NCBI RefSeq assembly: GCF_030123365.1
Contig: NZ_CP126107.1
Coordinates: 2,651,501-2,715,500, forward strand
Origin: Neobacillus sp. SuZ13
Lineage (GTDB): Bacteria; Bacillota; Bacilli; Bacillales; Cytobacillaceae
DNA length: 64,000 nt
Direction of reading: 5' to 3'
The notes below the pieces were generated by a model. That model saw only the letters and a list, made by a program, of their open reading frames with translations. It ran no database searches and was not told the origin of the DNA. Positions 1 through 9,093 of this stretch are shown here, one piece after another. The translations under genes and the position numbers were made by a program. Position 1 is the first letter of the stretch. Each line of letters begins with the position of its first letter.

Positions 1-633
1 CTAATTGTGAGCTTTTTCAAGAAATAGTCTTATACCAAAACCTATCAGTATGGTTCCCGTGAGTCCTTCAATAATATTTTGTGTTTTAGGTTTTTTCATA
101 AAAGCACTAATATGATTAATTAAATAGACATAGAGCACAGACCATAGGGCAGTCATTACCGTATAAGTGGTACCCATGATCACAAACGGTAAAAACGAAG
201 TGTTTCCATGGTCAACAAATTGAGGGAAAAAGGTTAAGAAAAGAACCGCAATTTTGGGGTTGAGGAGATTTGTAAGGAACCCTTGTTTAAAACAAGAGGT
301 GCTTGCAACTTTCCTTTGTGTATTCATCTCAACGCTTGCTGCTACTTCTTTGTTCTTTAAAGACCATAATGTCTTAACACCCATATAAATTAGGTAAGCA
401 GCCCCTACATATTTAAAGACAGAAAATAATAACGCTGATTTCATAATGATGGCTGAAAGTCCTAATACAGCAGCAGATGTATGGATAAAAAGGGCACAAC
501 AAATACCTAAAAGTGTTTTAAGACCCCCGACTTTCCCCGCGGTGATCGTATTTTTTGTAGTAATTGCAGTGTCGGGACCGGGTAAAATGATAAAAAAAAT
601 ACACATAAGAACAAACATATAAAAGTTTTCCAA
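1..633 (-). CDS. LysE/RhtB family amino-acid exporter
   Basis: A 210-residue inner-membrane protein with about six hydrophobic segments, the normal size for LysE/RhtB exporters. The family signature PGPDTA lies near residues 18-23 and a conserved NPKIAVLFLTFFPQF stretch lies near the middle. Family members export amino acids or related metabolites; the substrate cannot be read here. The ATG at 633 follows a clear AAAGGAGA Shine-Dalgarno (641-648, complement). The stop codon is the first three bases of the window, so the gene is complete. A second, distinct member lies at 53883-54527. Confidence 0.88.
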   Translation of the reverse strand: MENFYMFVLMCIFFIILPGPDTAITTKNTITAGKVGGLKTLLGICCALFIHTSAAVLGLSAIIMKSALLFSVFKYVGAAYLIYMGVKTLWSLKNKEVAASVEMNTQRKVASTSCFKQGFLTNLLNPKIAVLFLTFFPQFVDHGNTSFLPFVIMGTTYTVMTALWSVLYVYLINHISAFMKKPKTQNIIEGLTGTILIGFGIRLFLEKAHN

Positions 634-829
634 TTTAGGATCTCCTTTCAGCTTTAGATAAGGTTTGAATATAATTCTTAAAAATAATTATATATAAAGC
701 TGGAGATTAATTGAAGATTAAACTTTTTTGGATGCTTAGCTCCGAACCTGTTTTGAATATTTTTTAGTAAGTGTTTGAAATTTACTAAAATACATATAAT
801 CATTTATTAGAAAAAATTTTGAGATAAAT

Positions 830-939
830 CTACATCCCCCAGGTTTATCCGATATTGAAAGGAGATAGGCCTTAAATGAACAGTCCGATTTAAGATCTCC
901 CAATAATCAAGATTAATTTGAAATATTGGGGGATGTAGA
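830..939 (+). promoter_or_regulatory. Candidate translational attenuator of the MFS exporter
   Basis: A 12-base arm at 830-841 (CTACATCCCCCA) is perfectly complementary to 927-938, which contains the GGGGGA ribosome-binding site of the exporter starting at 940. Between the arms a second hairpin pairs 861-866 and 871-877 with 888-900 and encloses a short leader ORF with its own Shine-Dalgarno. This is the layout of leader-peptide attenuators of antibiotic-resistance genes: stalling on the leader would free the exporter ribosome-binding site. Pairing and ORF are seen directly; the regulatory role is inferred. Confidence 0.6.
876..893 (+). CDS. Leader peptide MNSPI upstream of MFS exporter
   Basis: A five-codon ORF (MNSPI, TAA stop) preceded by GAAAGGAGA at 857-865, 10 bases before the ATG. 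It lies in the loop and stem of a hairpin between the two arms that can mask the exporter ribosome-binding site. Its value is as a sensor of ribosome stalling, not as a protein. No independent support beyond position, ribosome-binding site and surrounding structure. Confidence 0.5.
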   Translation: MNSPI

Positions 940-2148
940 ATGAAATTGAATAAAAATTTTACTTTGTTACTGTTAGGTCATTCGTTCGCAAATATGGGCG
1001 ATGTCCTATATATCGTTAGTGTTATTAGTGTGATATTTAACTTAACAGATTCTGCAACAGTATCATCATTCGTTCCATTTACGATTACTTCATCTATGTT
1101 TGTTTCCAGCATGTTAACTCCTCTTTTAGTTGGAAAAGTGAATTTAAAATGGTTAATGGCTTGGTCACAAATCGGAAAGACCATTCTGCTTGTTATTTTG
1201 GGTTTGATGATAGTTGGTATTACAGCATCTAATTATTATTTAATCTTTTTAATAATTGGTTTGATTGCGATTCTTGACGGTTGTGCAAATCCCATAAGAC
1301 AAACATTAATTCCATACTATGTAAACCCTATTGATTTAATAAAAGCTAATGGAATTGCTGAAACAGTGACTCAAATCATTCAAGCAGTAATGTGGTTCGT
1401 GGGTAGTCTGTTTTTAATAGTATTAAGTCCGCAACAACTCATTTGGCTCGTTGGATGTTTGTTCGTAATATCAAGTGTTTTGCTAAGTTTATTAGAAACT
1501 GTAAGTCATACTTCATCGGAGCAAAAAGGGAAATTAGAACAACTTAAAGAGGGATGGAAAACTTTATTAATTACACCTGTGTTGAAAAGAATTGCTTTGA
1601 TCGACACTTTAGAAACCATTGCAGGGACGGTATGGATTGCGGCTATTTTATATGTTTTCGTGAACGATGCTTTACACGTTGATGAAAAATGGTGGGGTTT
1701 TATCAATGGTGCTTTCTTTCTAGGCTTAATCATAGGAAGCATTTTTTGTATTAAATATTCTAGTTTTGTGGAAAAGAACCTGGGTACTTTTATTTTTGTT
1801 GGTTCATTCACGTGTTTCTTAGTCACCATATTTTTTAGCCTAAATAGTAATCCGCTCATGGCCTTATGTCTATCGCTCTTTATGGGGCTTTTTGGGCAAA
1901 TCAAATACATTCCTCAACAAACGGTCATACAAACTAGTGTTACCAAAGAGGAGTTGTCCACTGTTTATACCTCATTAAGTGCGATTGGAACGGGGATGTT
2001 TGGGGCTGGTTCTTTGGCAATGGGGATATTAGCAGACTTGTTTGGGGTAAGAAGTGTATTCATTTTATCTGGGATAATGATTGCTTTGGCAAGTACAATT
2101 GTTTATAAATACAAACAACTGTTTGTTAGAAAGTTATTCCAAAAATAG
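940..2148 (+). CDS. MFS transporter, macrolide-efflux-like
   Basis: A 402-residue major facilitator protein with about 12 hydrophobic segments. The N-terminus (LLLGHSFANMGDVLYIVSVI) resembles the MFS_3/MefA-type drug exporters common in Firmicutes, which pump hydrophobic drugs using the proton gradient. The start ATG at 940 is chosen by GGGGGA at 928-933, six bases upstream; that site is sequestered in the upstream attenuator. The gene is followed by a strong terminator and is monocistronic. The substrate is unknown. An antibiotic-type efflux role is inferred from family and leader organisation. Confidence 0.82.
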   Translation: MKLNKNFTLLLLGHSFANMGDVLYIVSVISVIFNLTDSATVSSFVPFTITSSMFVSSMLTPLLVGKVNLKWLMAWSQIGKTILLVILGLMIVGITASNYYLIFLIIGLIAILDGCANPIRQTLIPYYVNPIDLIKANGIAETVTQIIQAVMWFVGSLFLIVLSPQQLIWLVGCLFVISSVLLSLLETVSHTSSEQKGKLEQLKEGWKTLLITPVLKRIALIDTLETIAGTVWIAAILYVFVNDALHVDEKWWGFINGAFFLGLIIGSIFCIKYSSFVEKNLGTFIFVGSFTCFLVTIFFSLNSNPLMALCLSLFMGLFGQIKYIPQQTVIQTSVTKEELSTVYTSLSAIGTGMFGAGSLAMGILADLFGVRSVFILSGIMIALASTIVYKYKQLFVRKLFQK

Positions 2149-2155
2149 CGTTGTG

Positions 2156-2190
2156 AAGGAAGGATTGTAATTAATAAAATCCTTCCTTTT
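2156..2190 (+). terminator. Rho-independent terminator of MFS gene
   Basis: GAAGGAAGGATT pairs with AATCCTTCC across an AT loop and is followed by TTTT, just after the exporter stop codon. Confidence 0.8.
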
Positions 2191-2269
2191 AATGTTTGGA
2201 GTAGTTTGTGAAAATTAAGGAAAAGGGGAGTTTACTTAAATAAAAACAAACAAAGGAAGGGAGATTCAC

Positions 2270-2797
2270 GTGAAAAAAGAGCGTAACATTATTTTATACA
2301 TAGGCACTTCAATTGATGGCTATATTGCAAATGAGGATGGTACATTAGAATGGTTAGAATCAACAGAAGTAGAGGGAGATTCTGGCTACAATTCACTCCT
2401 TGAAAGAATAGACACTGTAGTTATGGGAAAAGGAACCTATGATGTCGTTCGTGGATTTGATATGGACTACCCTTATAGCACTTATAAGAATTATGTATTT
2501 TCAAAATCTGTTAGTGGATCAGATGAATACGCTACCTTTATTGATGAAGAGGCCAAAACGTTTATTAATAATCTAAAACAAAAGCCTGGTAAAGATATAT
2601 GGTTAATTGGTGGAGGAAAGTTAGCTCGTGAATTTTTTAAAGATAATTTAATTGATGAAATTCAATTAGGTATTGCACCTATTATTTTAGGGAAAGGGAT
2701 CACCCTATATACGGGGGATGACATTACTCAAAACTACACATTAACGAAAGTAGAAAAATTAGGTCAACTGGCAATGCTTCATTATATGAAAAAATAA
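2270..2797 (+). CDS. Dihydrofolate reductase family protein (RibD C-terminal type)
   Basis: A 175-residue NADPH-dependent reductase fold. It begins with the typical IGTSIDGYIA segment, contains VVMGKGTYD and ends with the IWLIGGGKLAREFF and IQLGIAPIILGKGI motifs of the YyaP/RibD_C group. Such proteins are soluble and of mostly undefined substrate, not the essential folA. GTG at 2270 is chosen because AAGGAAGGGAGA lies just upstream. Single-gene unit with intact frame. Confidence 0.85.
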   Translation: MKKERNIILYIGTSIDGYIANEDGTLEWLESTEVEGDSGYNSLLERIDTVVMGKGTYDVVRGFDMDYPYSTYKNYVFSKSVSGSDEYATFIDEEAKTFINNLKQKPGKDIWLIGGGKLAREFFKDNLIDEIQLGIAPIILGKGITLYTGDDITQNYTLTKVEKLGQLAMLHYMKK

Positions 2798-2892
2798 TTT
2801 TCATTTTCCCCCTTTTTGCAGTGACGTTTAAAATTTTCACACCCTTTGATGTTTTTACTAGTGGTAAAAAAGTAGATCAGGAGGGTGTCGCA

Positions 2893-2937
2893 ATGATTAT
2901 TAGAATTGCGCTAATGCCCATGCAAAGCTTCATTTAA
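2893..2937 (+). CDS. Possible 14-residue ORF ahead of a terminator
   Basis: ATG at 2893 follows a good AGGAGGG site (2879-2885) and encodes MIIRIALMPMQSFI. Part of the ORF lies in a small hairpin (CGCAAT/ATTGCG, 2890-2911) and a strong terminator follows at 2961-2993. It could be a leader ORF or chance. No family is recognised. Confidence 0.25.
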   Translation: MIIRIALMPMQSFI

Positions 2938-2960
2938 AAAAACAAATCAATAAGTAAGAA

Positions 2961-2993
2961 AAAACTAACCGGAAAATTTCCGATTAGTTTTTT
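2961..2993 (+). terminator. Rho-independent terminator
   Basis: AAAACTAACCGGAAA pairs with TTTCCGATTAGTTTT and runs into T6. It insulates the downstream germination operon. Confidence 0.75.
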
Positions 2994-3028
2994 GTCGTTA
3001 AAAAATAAAAGTAAAAAAGATACATTGG

Positions 3029-3057
3029 GAATTAAAAATAAATGCTGGGGCAAATTA
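3029..3057 (+). promoter_or_regulatory. Possible sigma-G-type promoter of germination operon 1
   Basis: GAATT (3029-3033) and CAAATTA (3051-3057) are separated by 17 bases, close to the forespore sigma-G consensus (GNATR, then CATNNTA). GerA-family operons are normally sigma-G controlled, which is why this was looked for. The match is imperfect. Confidence 0.3.
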
Positions 3058-3164
3058 ATGATTGGGAGTTTTATAAAAAAAGTGTGATTTTTTATTCTTA
3101 AAAGAGTTCATGGGTTTTATACGACAATTTTAAAGAATATATAAGATCAATTTAGGTGATATAA

Positions 3165-4676
3165 ATGCCTTTCAAGTTTTTCCAAGAATTTAAAAATAAT
3201 CAGAAGTCAGAGAACGAGACAAAGTCAATAAAAACGATTTTTGAACAAGCTGCTAAATCGAGTGATTTTCATCAATTTTTACTATCTGAAGAACTGGATA
3301 TTACAATTAGTTACTATAAAAGTATGGTGGATCCAAAGAAAATAAATAACCTTCTTCTTCCAGCAATTCAAGAACATAGTGAGAAAATTAGGGGAATTAA
3401 TGACATAAAAAAGTTTATTCCTTTTGAGGATCTTTTAGTTACAACTAATCCATTAGATGTAGAAGAAAAATTAATTAAAGGATATGTTATTGTTCAATTA
3501 AAAGATTCCAACCAACATTTTTTAACGATAAATATTGAAAATGCCAATCTTGGTTATCGAGAGAATAATGATACAGAAAATGAATTTAGTGTTATCGGCC
3601 CAAAAGTTGGATTTGTAGAAAACATAGGTATTAATATTCATTTGTTAAGAAAGCAAATAGCTGTTCCAGAGTTAGTTTTTGAAGAAATAAAAATTGGTTC
3701 AATGTCTAAAACTGAAGTAGTCATTGCGTATTTAGATGGAATTACCAATCCAGAATATATTCAAACTGTTCGACAACGATTAAAGGATATTGACTTTGAT
3801 GTTATTTTCGATAATTCCCAAATTGATCAAATTATTTCAGATAACTCAAATACTCCCTTTCCTGTTTTTTTATCCACTGAGCGGATTGACAGGGTTATAT
3901 ATGCAATGGTTATGGGGCAAGTTGCAATCATGTCGAATGGATCCCCTTACATTATTACAGGGCCAATAACTATATTAGATTTTTTCATTTCTCCCGAGGA
4001 TTATTATCTTAATTGGGTACTGGGGTCATTTTTTCGTATCATTCGCATTTTTAGTGTTATATTCTCGTTGTTTGCTACACCTTTATATGTAGCAATTTTA
4101 ACTTTTCATTATGAAGTCGTACCTGATGATTTATTGCAACCCCTTATTAGTTCTAGGGCTCATGTTCCATTTCCTCCGGTTTGGGAAGCTATTTTTTTGG
4201 AAATTACCATTGAATTGTTGAGGGAGGCGGGGGCACGCTTGCCGACTAAAATTGGGCAAACACTTGGTATTGTAGGTGGTATTGTTATCGGTCAGGCCTC
4301 TGTCCAAGCTGCTCTAACAAGTAATGTTTTACTTATTATTGTTTCATTATCTGCACTTGCTTCTTTCACTACTCCTATATTTAAAATGTCAAATGCAATT
4401 CGTCTCATCCGGTTTCCGCTAATTTTACTTGCAGCATTTTTGGGCGGGTTTGGAATTATAATAGGATTTGTTCTGCTGGTAGGACATTTATTAAAACTTA
4501 AATCCTTAGGGAATCCATATATGGTCCCTCTATTTCCTTTTAGAATAAAGAACTTTCGAGACAGTTTTATTCGATCACCATATCAGTTTACAACAACACG
4601 AAGCAGATTTTTAAGACCTCTTTCACTTAAAAGATATACACCAAATCAAGATAAGGATGATATTAATAATGAATAG
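3165..4676 (+). CDS. Spore germinant receptor subunit A (GerA/GerKA family)
   Basis: A 503-residue GerA-family protein. It has a soluble N-terminal half with the LSTERIDRV motif (about residues 236-244), then a membrane half with the family block PPVWEAIFLEITIELLREAG and the GQTLGIVGGIVIGQA helix. With the B and C subunits it forms the receptor in the spore inner membrane that senses nutrients. First gene of an A-C-B operon, the order of B. subtilis gerK, and overlapping the next ORF. A paralogue (20509-22053) lies in the second operon. Ligand unknown. Confidence 0.93.
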   Translation: MPFKFFQEFKNNQKSENETKSIKTIFEQAAKSSDFHQFLLSEELDITISYYKSMVDPKKINNLLLPAIQEHSEKIRGINDIKKFIPFEDLLVTTNPLDVEEKLIKGYVIVQLKDSNQHFLTINIENANLGYRENNDTENEFSVIGPKVGFVENIGINIHLLRKQIAVPELVFEEIKIGSMSKTEVVIAYLDGITNPEYIQTVRQRLKDIDFDVIFDNSQIDQIISDNSNTPFPVFLSTERIDRVIYAMVMGQVAIMSNGSPYIITGPITILDFFISPEDYYLNWVLGSFFRIIRIFSVIFSLFATPLYVAILTFHYEVVPDDLLQPLISSRAHVPFPPVWEAIFLEITIELLREAGARLPTKIGQTLGIVGGIVIGQASVQAALTSNVLLIIVSLSALASFTTPIFKMSNAIRLIRFPLILLAAFLGGFGIIIGFVLLVGHLLKLKSLGNPYMVPLFPFRIKNFRDSFIRSPYQFTTTRSRFLRPLSLKRYTPNQDKDDINNE

Positions 4677-5778
4677 TCAAAAGCGAAAAAATATAAGGTA
4701 TTTTTGTGCTCTTTTGACTCTCATTTTGATTATTCCTGGCTGCTCATATCCACGGCAAAAAATTATAGATGATGTGCAACTTCCTAAAGTATTAGGTTTT
4801 GACAAAGTGGATAACCAGTATGTTGGAACGGTACTTTATTCTGATTATACGGGAGATGAAAAAAAAGATGGGAGCTCTATTCTACAGGGGAAAGGAAAGA
4901 AATCCTATTTAATAAAACAATCTATAAATGCACAATCTCCTAAACCTCTAGAAATTGGAAAGTTGAACCTTTTAATCTTTGGTAAAGAATTAGCTGAAAA
5001 TGGGGTGTCTTATTTTGTTAAGACTGTTTGCAGGGATCCTTTGATTGGAAGCAATATGTTAGTGGCTGTTTCAGAAGAACCAGCAGGAGAAATATTAATG
5101 AAAAATAAAGATAAAAACAGCGACTATCCTTATAAAATGATTGAACAGAATTATCGAACTCAAAATGTACCAATTCCAACTTTGCAAAGTTTTTTATTTG
5201 ATTTCTATGGAGAGGGAAGAGACCCCTCCCTACCTTTTTTAAAGATAAATCAAAAGGGGAACATTGAGGTAAACAGGCTAGCAGTGTTAAAAAACGACAA
5301 ACTGGGACTTATCTTAAATCAAAAAGAAAGCTTTCTATATAAAATTTTGAGAGGAAGAGTTATTAGTGGACAAACAGATTTTAAAATACATAAGGGGCAG
5401 TCGGGGGATTCTGTAATTTTAGCAATTTTATATGGAAAAAACAAAAAATCAATTATTATCAAAGATTCGAAATCAAAGGTAACACTCAATATAACACTTA
5501 ATGGAATGGTAAAGGATTTTCCAGATTGGCTAGATTTAAGGAAAAGACAAAATAACATATTATTAAAAAAGCAATTGGAAAAACAAATGAAAAAGGATTT
5601 TGAAAAGCTATTCGTAAAACTTCAAAAGCATCAAGTCGATCCTTTAGGTATAGGTGACTTAGCAAGAGCAAATTCACAAAAATGGAACGAAAAGGAGTTT
5701 TATGAAAAGGTGTACCCAACTATTTCATTGGATATAAATTTAAAAATAGAACTATCTCAAGCAGGGATTGGTGAATAA
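4669..5778 (+). CDS. Spore germinant receptor lipoprotein subunit C (GerAC/GerKC family)
   Basis: About 370 residues with a lipoprotein signal: basic start, hydrophobic core, then the lipobox ending LIIPGC with Cys near residue 25. It is anchored to the outer face of the spore inner membrane. The ATG at 4669 begins just before the upstream gene stops, implying translational coupling; an in-frame ATG at 4657 would add four residues. Sequence is much more divergent than subunit A, as usual for GerAC. Second gene of the operon. Confidence 0.88.
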   Translation: MNSQKRKNIRYFCALLTLILIIPGCSYPRQKIIDDVQLPKVLGFDKVDNQYVGTVLYSDYTGDEKKDGSSILQGKGKKSYLIKQSINAQSPKPLEIGKLNLLIFGKELAENGVSYFVKTVCRDPLIGSNMLVAVSEEPAGEILMKNKDKNSDYPYKMIEQNYRTQNVPIPTLQSFLFDFYGEGRDPSLPFLKINQKGNIEVNRLAVLKNDKLGLILNQKESFLYKILRGRVISGQTDFKIHKGQSGDSVILAILYGKNKKSIIIKDSKSKVTLNITLNGMVKDFPDWLDLRKRQNNILLKKQLEKQMKKDFEKLFVKLQKHQVDPLGIGDLARANSQKWNEKEFYEKVYPTISLDINLKIELSQAGIGE

Positions 5779-5793
5779 AAAAGGTGATTGACT

Positions 5794-6906
5794 ATGAGTA
5801 AACAATTAAATAAAAGTTTGACAGTATCTCCTTTTTTTTTATTTTTTTTGATTCACAGTACCCAAACCGGTGTAGGCTTGTTGAATTTTCAAAGTAAAAT
5901 AATAAAGGGAGCAGAACAGGATGCATGGGTTTCAATTGTATTGGTTGGAATTAGTCTTCATCTCATTATTTGGCTGCTGTATTTCTTATTAAAGAAATCA
6001 AATAATGGTGATATTATGTCTTTACATCAACAATTATTTGGGAGATGGATAGGAAACGTATTAAATATTTTCTTTTATGGATATATGCTTTTAATTGTTT
6101 CGACTATAATTAGGTCCTATTTATCAGTTTTAGTTACTTGGGTTTTTCCTTATACACCGATTTGGTTTTTATCACTTACTATGATTTTTGTGATTTCATA
6201 TTTAGTTGTTGGAGGCTTTAGGGTCATTACCGGAATTTGTTTTTGGGGGATGCTAGTCCCTTCCCTCCTTCTGTTTACTGTATATTTTCCATTGAAATAT
6301 GCTTACTGGACAAATTTATTACCCGTTTTTAATCACAGCTTAAGTGACTATTTTGTATCAGCAAAAGAAAGTATTCTTATGTACTCAGGACCAGAATTTT
6401 TACTAATTTATTTTCCTTTTATTAAAAATAATCAAATCTCCCAAAAATGGGCCCACATTTCACAAGCGTATACAACCATTTTATATTTATTGGTTACAAT
6501 CATATCATTTGTTTATTTTAGTCATGGGCAGCTTGAACATGTTACTTGGCCAACCCTCATGATGTCAAAAATTATCCGTTTTCCATTTATCGAAAGATTT
6601 GAATATATCTTTATCTTTTTATGGCTATTAGTGATCCTTCCCCCTTGTTGTATGGCATTGTGGGGGGCGATTCGAGTTTTGAAAGAATCGTTTAAATTTA
6701 AACCTAGAAGGTCATTATGGATGTCAATTATTATTGTTCATTTAATTGTAATTAATGTAAATAGTAAAATAGAAGTTGAGGAAATAGGGGATTTCTTAAA
6801 GTATATCACCTCTAGCTTTTTGTATATTTATTTACCTATATTGTTTATGTTTTATCTCATTTTACAAAACTTTAAGAAAGCAAAGAGTGGAAAGATAAAT
6901 CCTTAG
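5794..6906 (+). CDS. Spore germinant receptor permease subunit B (GerAB/GerKB family)
   Basis: About 370 residues with ten hydrophobic segments, a member of the APC-related endospore germination permease family. The N-terminal stretch HSTQTGVGLLNFQSKI matches the family start (B subunits bind the germinant). ATG at 5794 is preferred over the TTG six bases earlier because AAGGTGA (5781-5787) is then correctly spaced. It follows the C gene by 15 bases and closes the A-C-B operon. Confidence 0.9.
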   Translation: MSKQLNKSLTVSPFFLFFLIHSTQTGVGLLNFQSKIIKGAEQDAWVSIVLVGISLHLIIWLLYFLLKKSNNGDIMSLHQQLFGRWIGNVLNIFFYGYMLLIVSTIIRSYLSVLVTWVFPYTPIWFLSLTMIFVISYLVVGGFRVITGICFWGMLVPSLLLFTVYFPLKYAYWTNLLPVFNHSLSDYFVSAKESILMYSGPEFLLIYFPFIKNNQISQKWAHISQAYTTILYLLVTIISFVYFSHGQLEHVTWPTLMMSKIIRFPFIERFEYIFIFLWLLVILPPCCMALWGAIRVLKESFKFKPRRSLWMSIIIVHLIVINVNSKIEVEEIGDFLKYITSSFLYIYLPILFMFYLILQNFKKAKSGKINP

Positions 6907-6933
6907 CAGTTCAATTTATTAAGATTTACTAAA

Positions 6934-6952
6934 TTATAATACGAACGGGCAG
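6934..6952 (+). mobile_element. Solo IS110 right-end relic joined to a repeat half-site
   Basis: TTATAATACGAACGGGCAG matches the outer end of the two IS110 copies (17172-17187 and 46549-46564) joined to CGGGCAG, the right loop of the dispersed repeat. Only the terminus survives. It suggests a third insertion into the same kind of site. Confidence 0.45.
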
Positions 6953-6970
6953 AAGCAATATTATACATAA

Positions 6971-6997
6971 AAAACCTAGCTTTTTAGGCTAGGTTTT
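6971..6997. terminator. Bidirectional terminator between convergent genes
   Basis: AAAACCTAGC and GCTAGGTTTT form a perfect stem with A and T runs on either side. It lies between the germination operon (+) and the MOSC gene (-), so it can serve both. Confidence 0.75.
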
Positions 6998-7024
6998 AGC
7001 GTTATCCAAAACACAATAATTGAA

Positions 7025-7657
7025 TCATAACAATTTTAAAAATCTATTTCTCCAGTCCTCTGCAAGAGCATCAACTGTCAATATTTTTTCAATGGATGTT
7101 TTATCTTGTTTTTGGTGAAATAGAATTTGTGTAGCAAAAGAAACGGAGATTTCTTTTGCGTGTTTCTCCACAAGACTTATTTGCGAATTTAATGTAATAG
7201 TCCCTTCTTCTAATACACGAAAAAAGTACCCAGTTAGCGTCGTTTCAACGACTTTCTTTAAAAATTGTTTTTCCTGATTATAATTAGAGATAGTTGCACA
7301 AGGTACTCTTCCTTGTGTTACTTGGACAACAGTATCCCCTAATTTATATATATCACCAATACAAACCTGTTCTTCTACCATTCCTGTTGCAGTAATATTT
7401 TCTCCAAAAGCAGGTAGAATAAGCTTTTTTTGAAACATCTTTTCCCAATAGGAGTAATGCTCAAATGGATACAAACATACTGCACGGTCTGGCCCCCCGT
7501 GAAACTGGTGGTTTGCAACATCATCACCAACAAAGCCAGCTTTTTTTAACTCAACAGCTTGTACAGATGATTTTCCGATTGCGGAAAACTCCTTTTTATT
7601 GTTCCAATTAAATTCCTTTGGTTTTCCAATAGCCAAATTAATAATTTTTCGATTCAA
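7025..7657 (-). CDS. MOSC domain-containing protein (YiiM-like)
   Basis: A 210-residue soluble protein of the MOSC family, relatives of molybdenum-cofactor sulfurase C-termini. The family core is present: QFHGGPDRAVCLYPFEHYSYW, AFGENITATG, and GRVPCATISNYN with the conserved Cys that may carry sulfur or bind the cofactor. Intact, with a normal N-terminus (IINLAIGKPKEF). It may take part in Moco-dependent detoxification, but no Moco enzyme is adjacent. A frameshifted paralogue sits at 31884-32542. Confidence 0.87.
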   Translation of the reverse strand: MNRKIINLAIGKPKEFNWNNKKEFSAIGKSSVQAVELKKAGFVGDDVANHQFHGGPDRAVCLYPFEHYSYWEKMFQKKLILPAFGENITATGMVEEQVCIGDIYKLGDTVVQVTQGRVPCATISNYNQEKQFLKKVVETTLTGYFFRVLEEGTITLNSQISLVEKHAKEISVSFATQILFHQKQDKTSIEKILTVDALAEDWRNRFLKLL

Positions 7658-7925
7658 ATTAGATTTACCTCACTTCCACAGATCTCTTTAATCAATATTC
7701 AATAATAAATTCTTTTATAATATACCATTTAAGAACGATTTCAGTTAAAATAAATACTGCTGATTTTTACAATAGTTTTTCACAAATAATAAAGTACAAA
7801 TATACTTCTGTTTGATAAAAAGTTATTAAGCATGATATAAGTGTAAAAGAAGTGGAACTTTTGGCTTTATATTTTTTTTCAGATTGTTTAAAGTTGTATC
7901 CATAGTGAGAGGATTTGAGTTTGAA

Positions 7926-8888
7926 ATGATAGATAATTTTTGGCGTGATTTACCACGGCCATTTTTTGTACTTGCACCAATGGAGGATGTGACAGATCTT
8001 GTTTTCCGTCACGTAGTAAGTGAAGCCGGCCGTCCGGATGTATTTTTCACAGAGTTTACCAACTCGGATAGCTACTGTCATCCAGAGGGCATGAAAAGTG
8101 TGCGTGGCCGATTAACTTTTACAGAAGATGAACAGCCAATGGTGGCTCATATATGGGGGGATAATCCCGAATATTTCCGTCAAATGAGTATTGGCATGGC
8201 AGAGCTAGGATTTAAAGGCATCGATATTAATATGGGCTGCCCTGTACCGAATGTGGCATCGAGAGGGAAAGGTAGTGGCCTTATTCTGCGTCCAGACGTT
8301 GCGGCAGAACTTATTCAAGCAGCAAAAGCGGGCGGACTGCCTGTCAGCGTGAAAACACGACTTGGCTATAAGGAGGTTGAGGAGTGGGAGGAGTGGCTAA
8401 CGCATATTTTAAAACAGGATATTGCGAACCTTTCTATTCATTTACGGACAAGAGAGGAAATGAGCCAAGTGGATGCGCATTGGGAGCTCATTCCGGAAAT
8501 TAAAAAATTACGTGACCGTGTCGCACCAAATACGCTACTGACAATCAATGGCGACATTCCTGACCGTCAAACTGGTCTGCAGCTTGCTGAACAATATGGT
8601 ATTGATGGCGTTATGATCGGGCGAGGTATTTTTAAAAATCCTTTTGCATTTGAAAAAGAGCCAAGAGAGCATAGCAGTAAAGAATACCTAGATCTTTTAA
8701 GACTGCAGCTTGATCTTCAAGATCAATATGCGGAAGTACTGCCACGTTCCATCACAGGGCTACATCGCTTTTTCAAAATTTATGTTAAAGGATTCCCTGG
8801 AGCTGCTGAATTAAGAAATCAATTGATGAACACGAAATCAACAGATGAAGTGCGTGCATTGCTTGATAACTTTGGAAAAGATAGTTGA
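7926..8888 (+). CDS. tRNA-dihydrouridine synthase (Dus family)
   Basis: An FMN- and NADPH-dependent TIM-barrel enzyme that reduces uridines in tRNA D-loops. The start [12 protein letters not shown] is the family signature. INMGCPV carries the catalytic Cys, and [15 protein letters not shown] is the phosphate-binding end of the barrel. The ATG at 7926 ([11 protein letters not shown]) is preferred to an earlier in-frame ATG at 7884, because homologues begin here. Codon use is more GC-rich than the neighbours, consistent with a conserved or separately acquired gene. Single-gene unit. Confidence 0.9.
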   Translation: MIDNFWRDLPRPFFVLAPMEDVTDLVFRHVVSEAGRPDVFFTEFTNSDSYCHPEGMKSVRGRLTFTEDEQPMVAHIWGDNPEYFRQMSIGMAELGFKGIDINMGCPVPNVASRGKGSGLILRPDVAAELIQAAKAGGLPVSVKTRLGYKEVEEWEEWLTHILKQDIANLSIHLRTREEMSQVDAHWELIPEIKKLRDRVAPNTLLTINGDIPDRQTGLQLAEQYGIDGVMIGRGIFKNPFAFEKEPREHSSKEYLDLLRLQLDLQDQYAEVLPRSITGLHRFFKIYVKGFPGAAELRNQLMNTKSTDEVRALLDNFGKDS

Positions 8889-8942
8889 TGGGACGGGGTA
8901 AGTGAAAATAGGAGTGTTTGTAAAGAAATACAGGTAATTAAT

Positions 8943-8996
8943 CTGGCTGCTATGATGCAGCCTTTTTCTTATTCGACTAAAGGCAGTTCAATTAGA
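8943..8996 (+). repeat. Dispersed repeat, partial (C+R)
   Basis: Central stem GGCTGC/GCAGCC with T5 acts as terminator of the dus gene. A degenerate right loop CGACTAAAGGCAGTTCAATTAG follows. First recognisable copy in the window. Confidence 0.7.
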
Positions 8997-9068
8997 ATTG
9001 TAAAACTTTAATTCTTGAAAAAAATATTGACTGAAAAATTAATGTGTGATAAGTTTTAAAATATAACT

Positions 9069-9084
9069 GACGACCGTTCGGAAG
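9069..9084 (+). promoter_or_regulatory. Possible TetR operator half-site
   Basis: GACGACCGTTCGGAAG directly upstream of the TetR gene contains CCGTTCGG, similar to GACCGNTCGG-type TetR-family operators. Autoregulation is a guess from position and partial symmetry. Confidence 0.25.
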
Positions 9085-9093
9085 GTGAATTTT

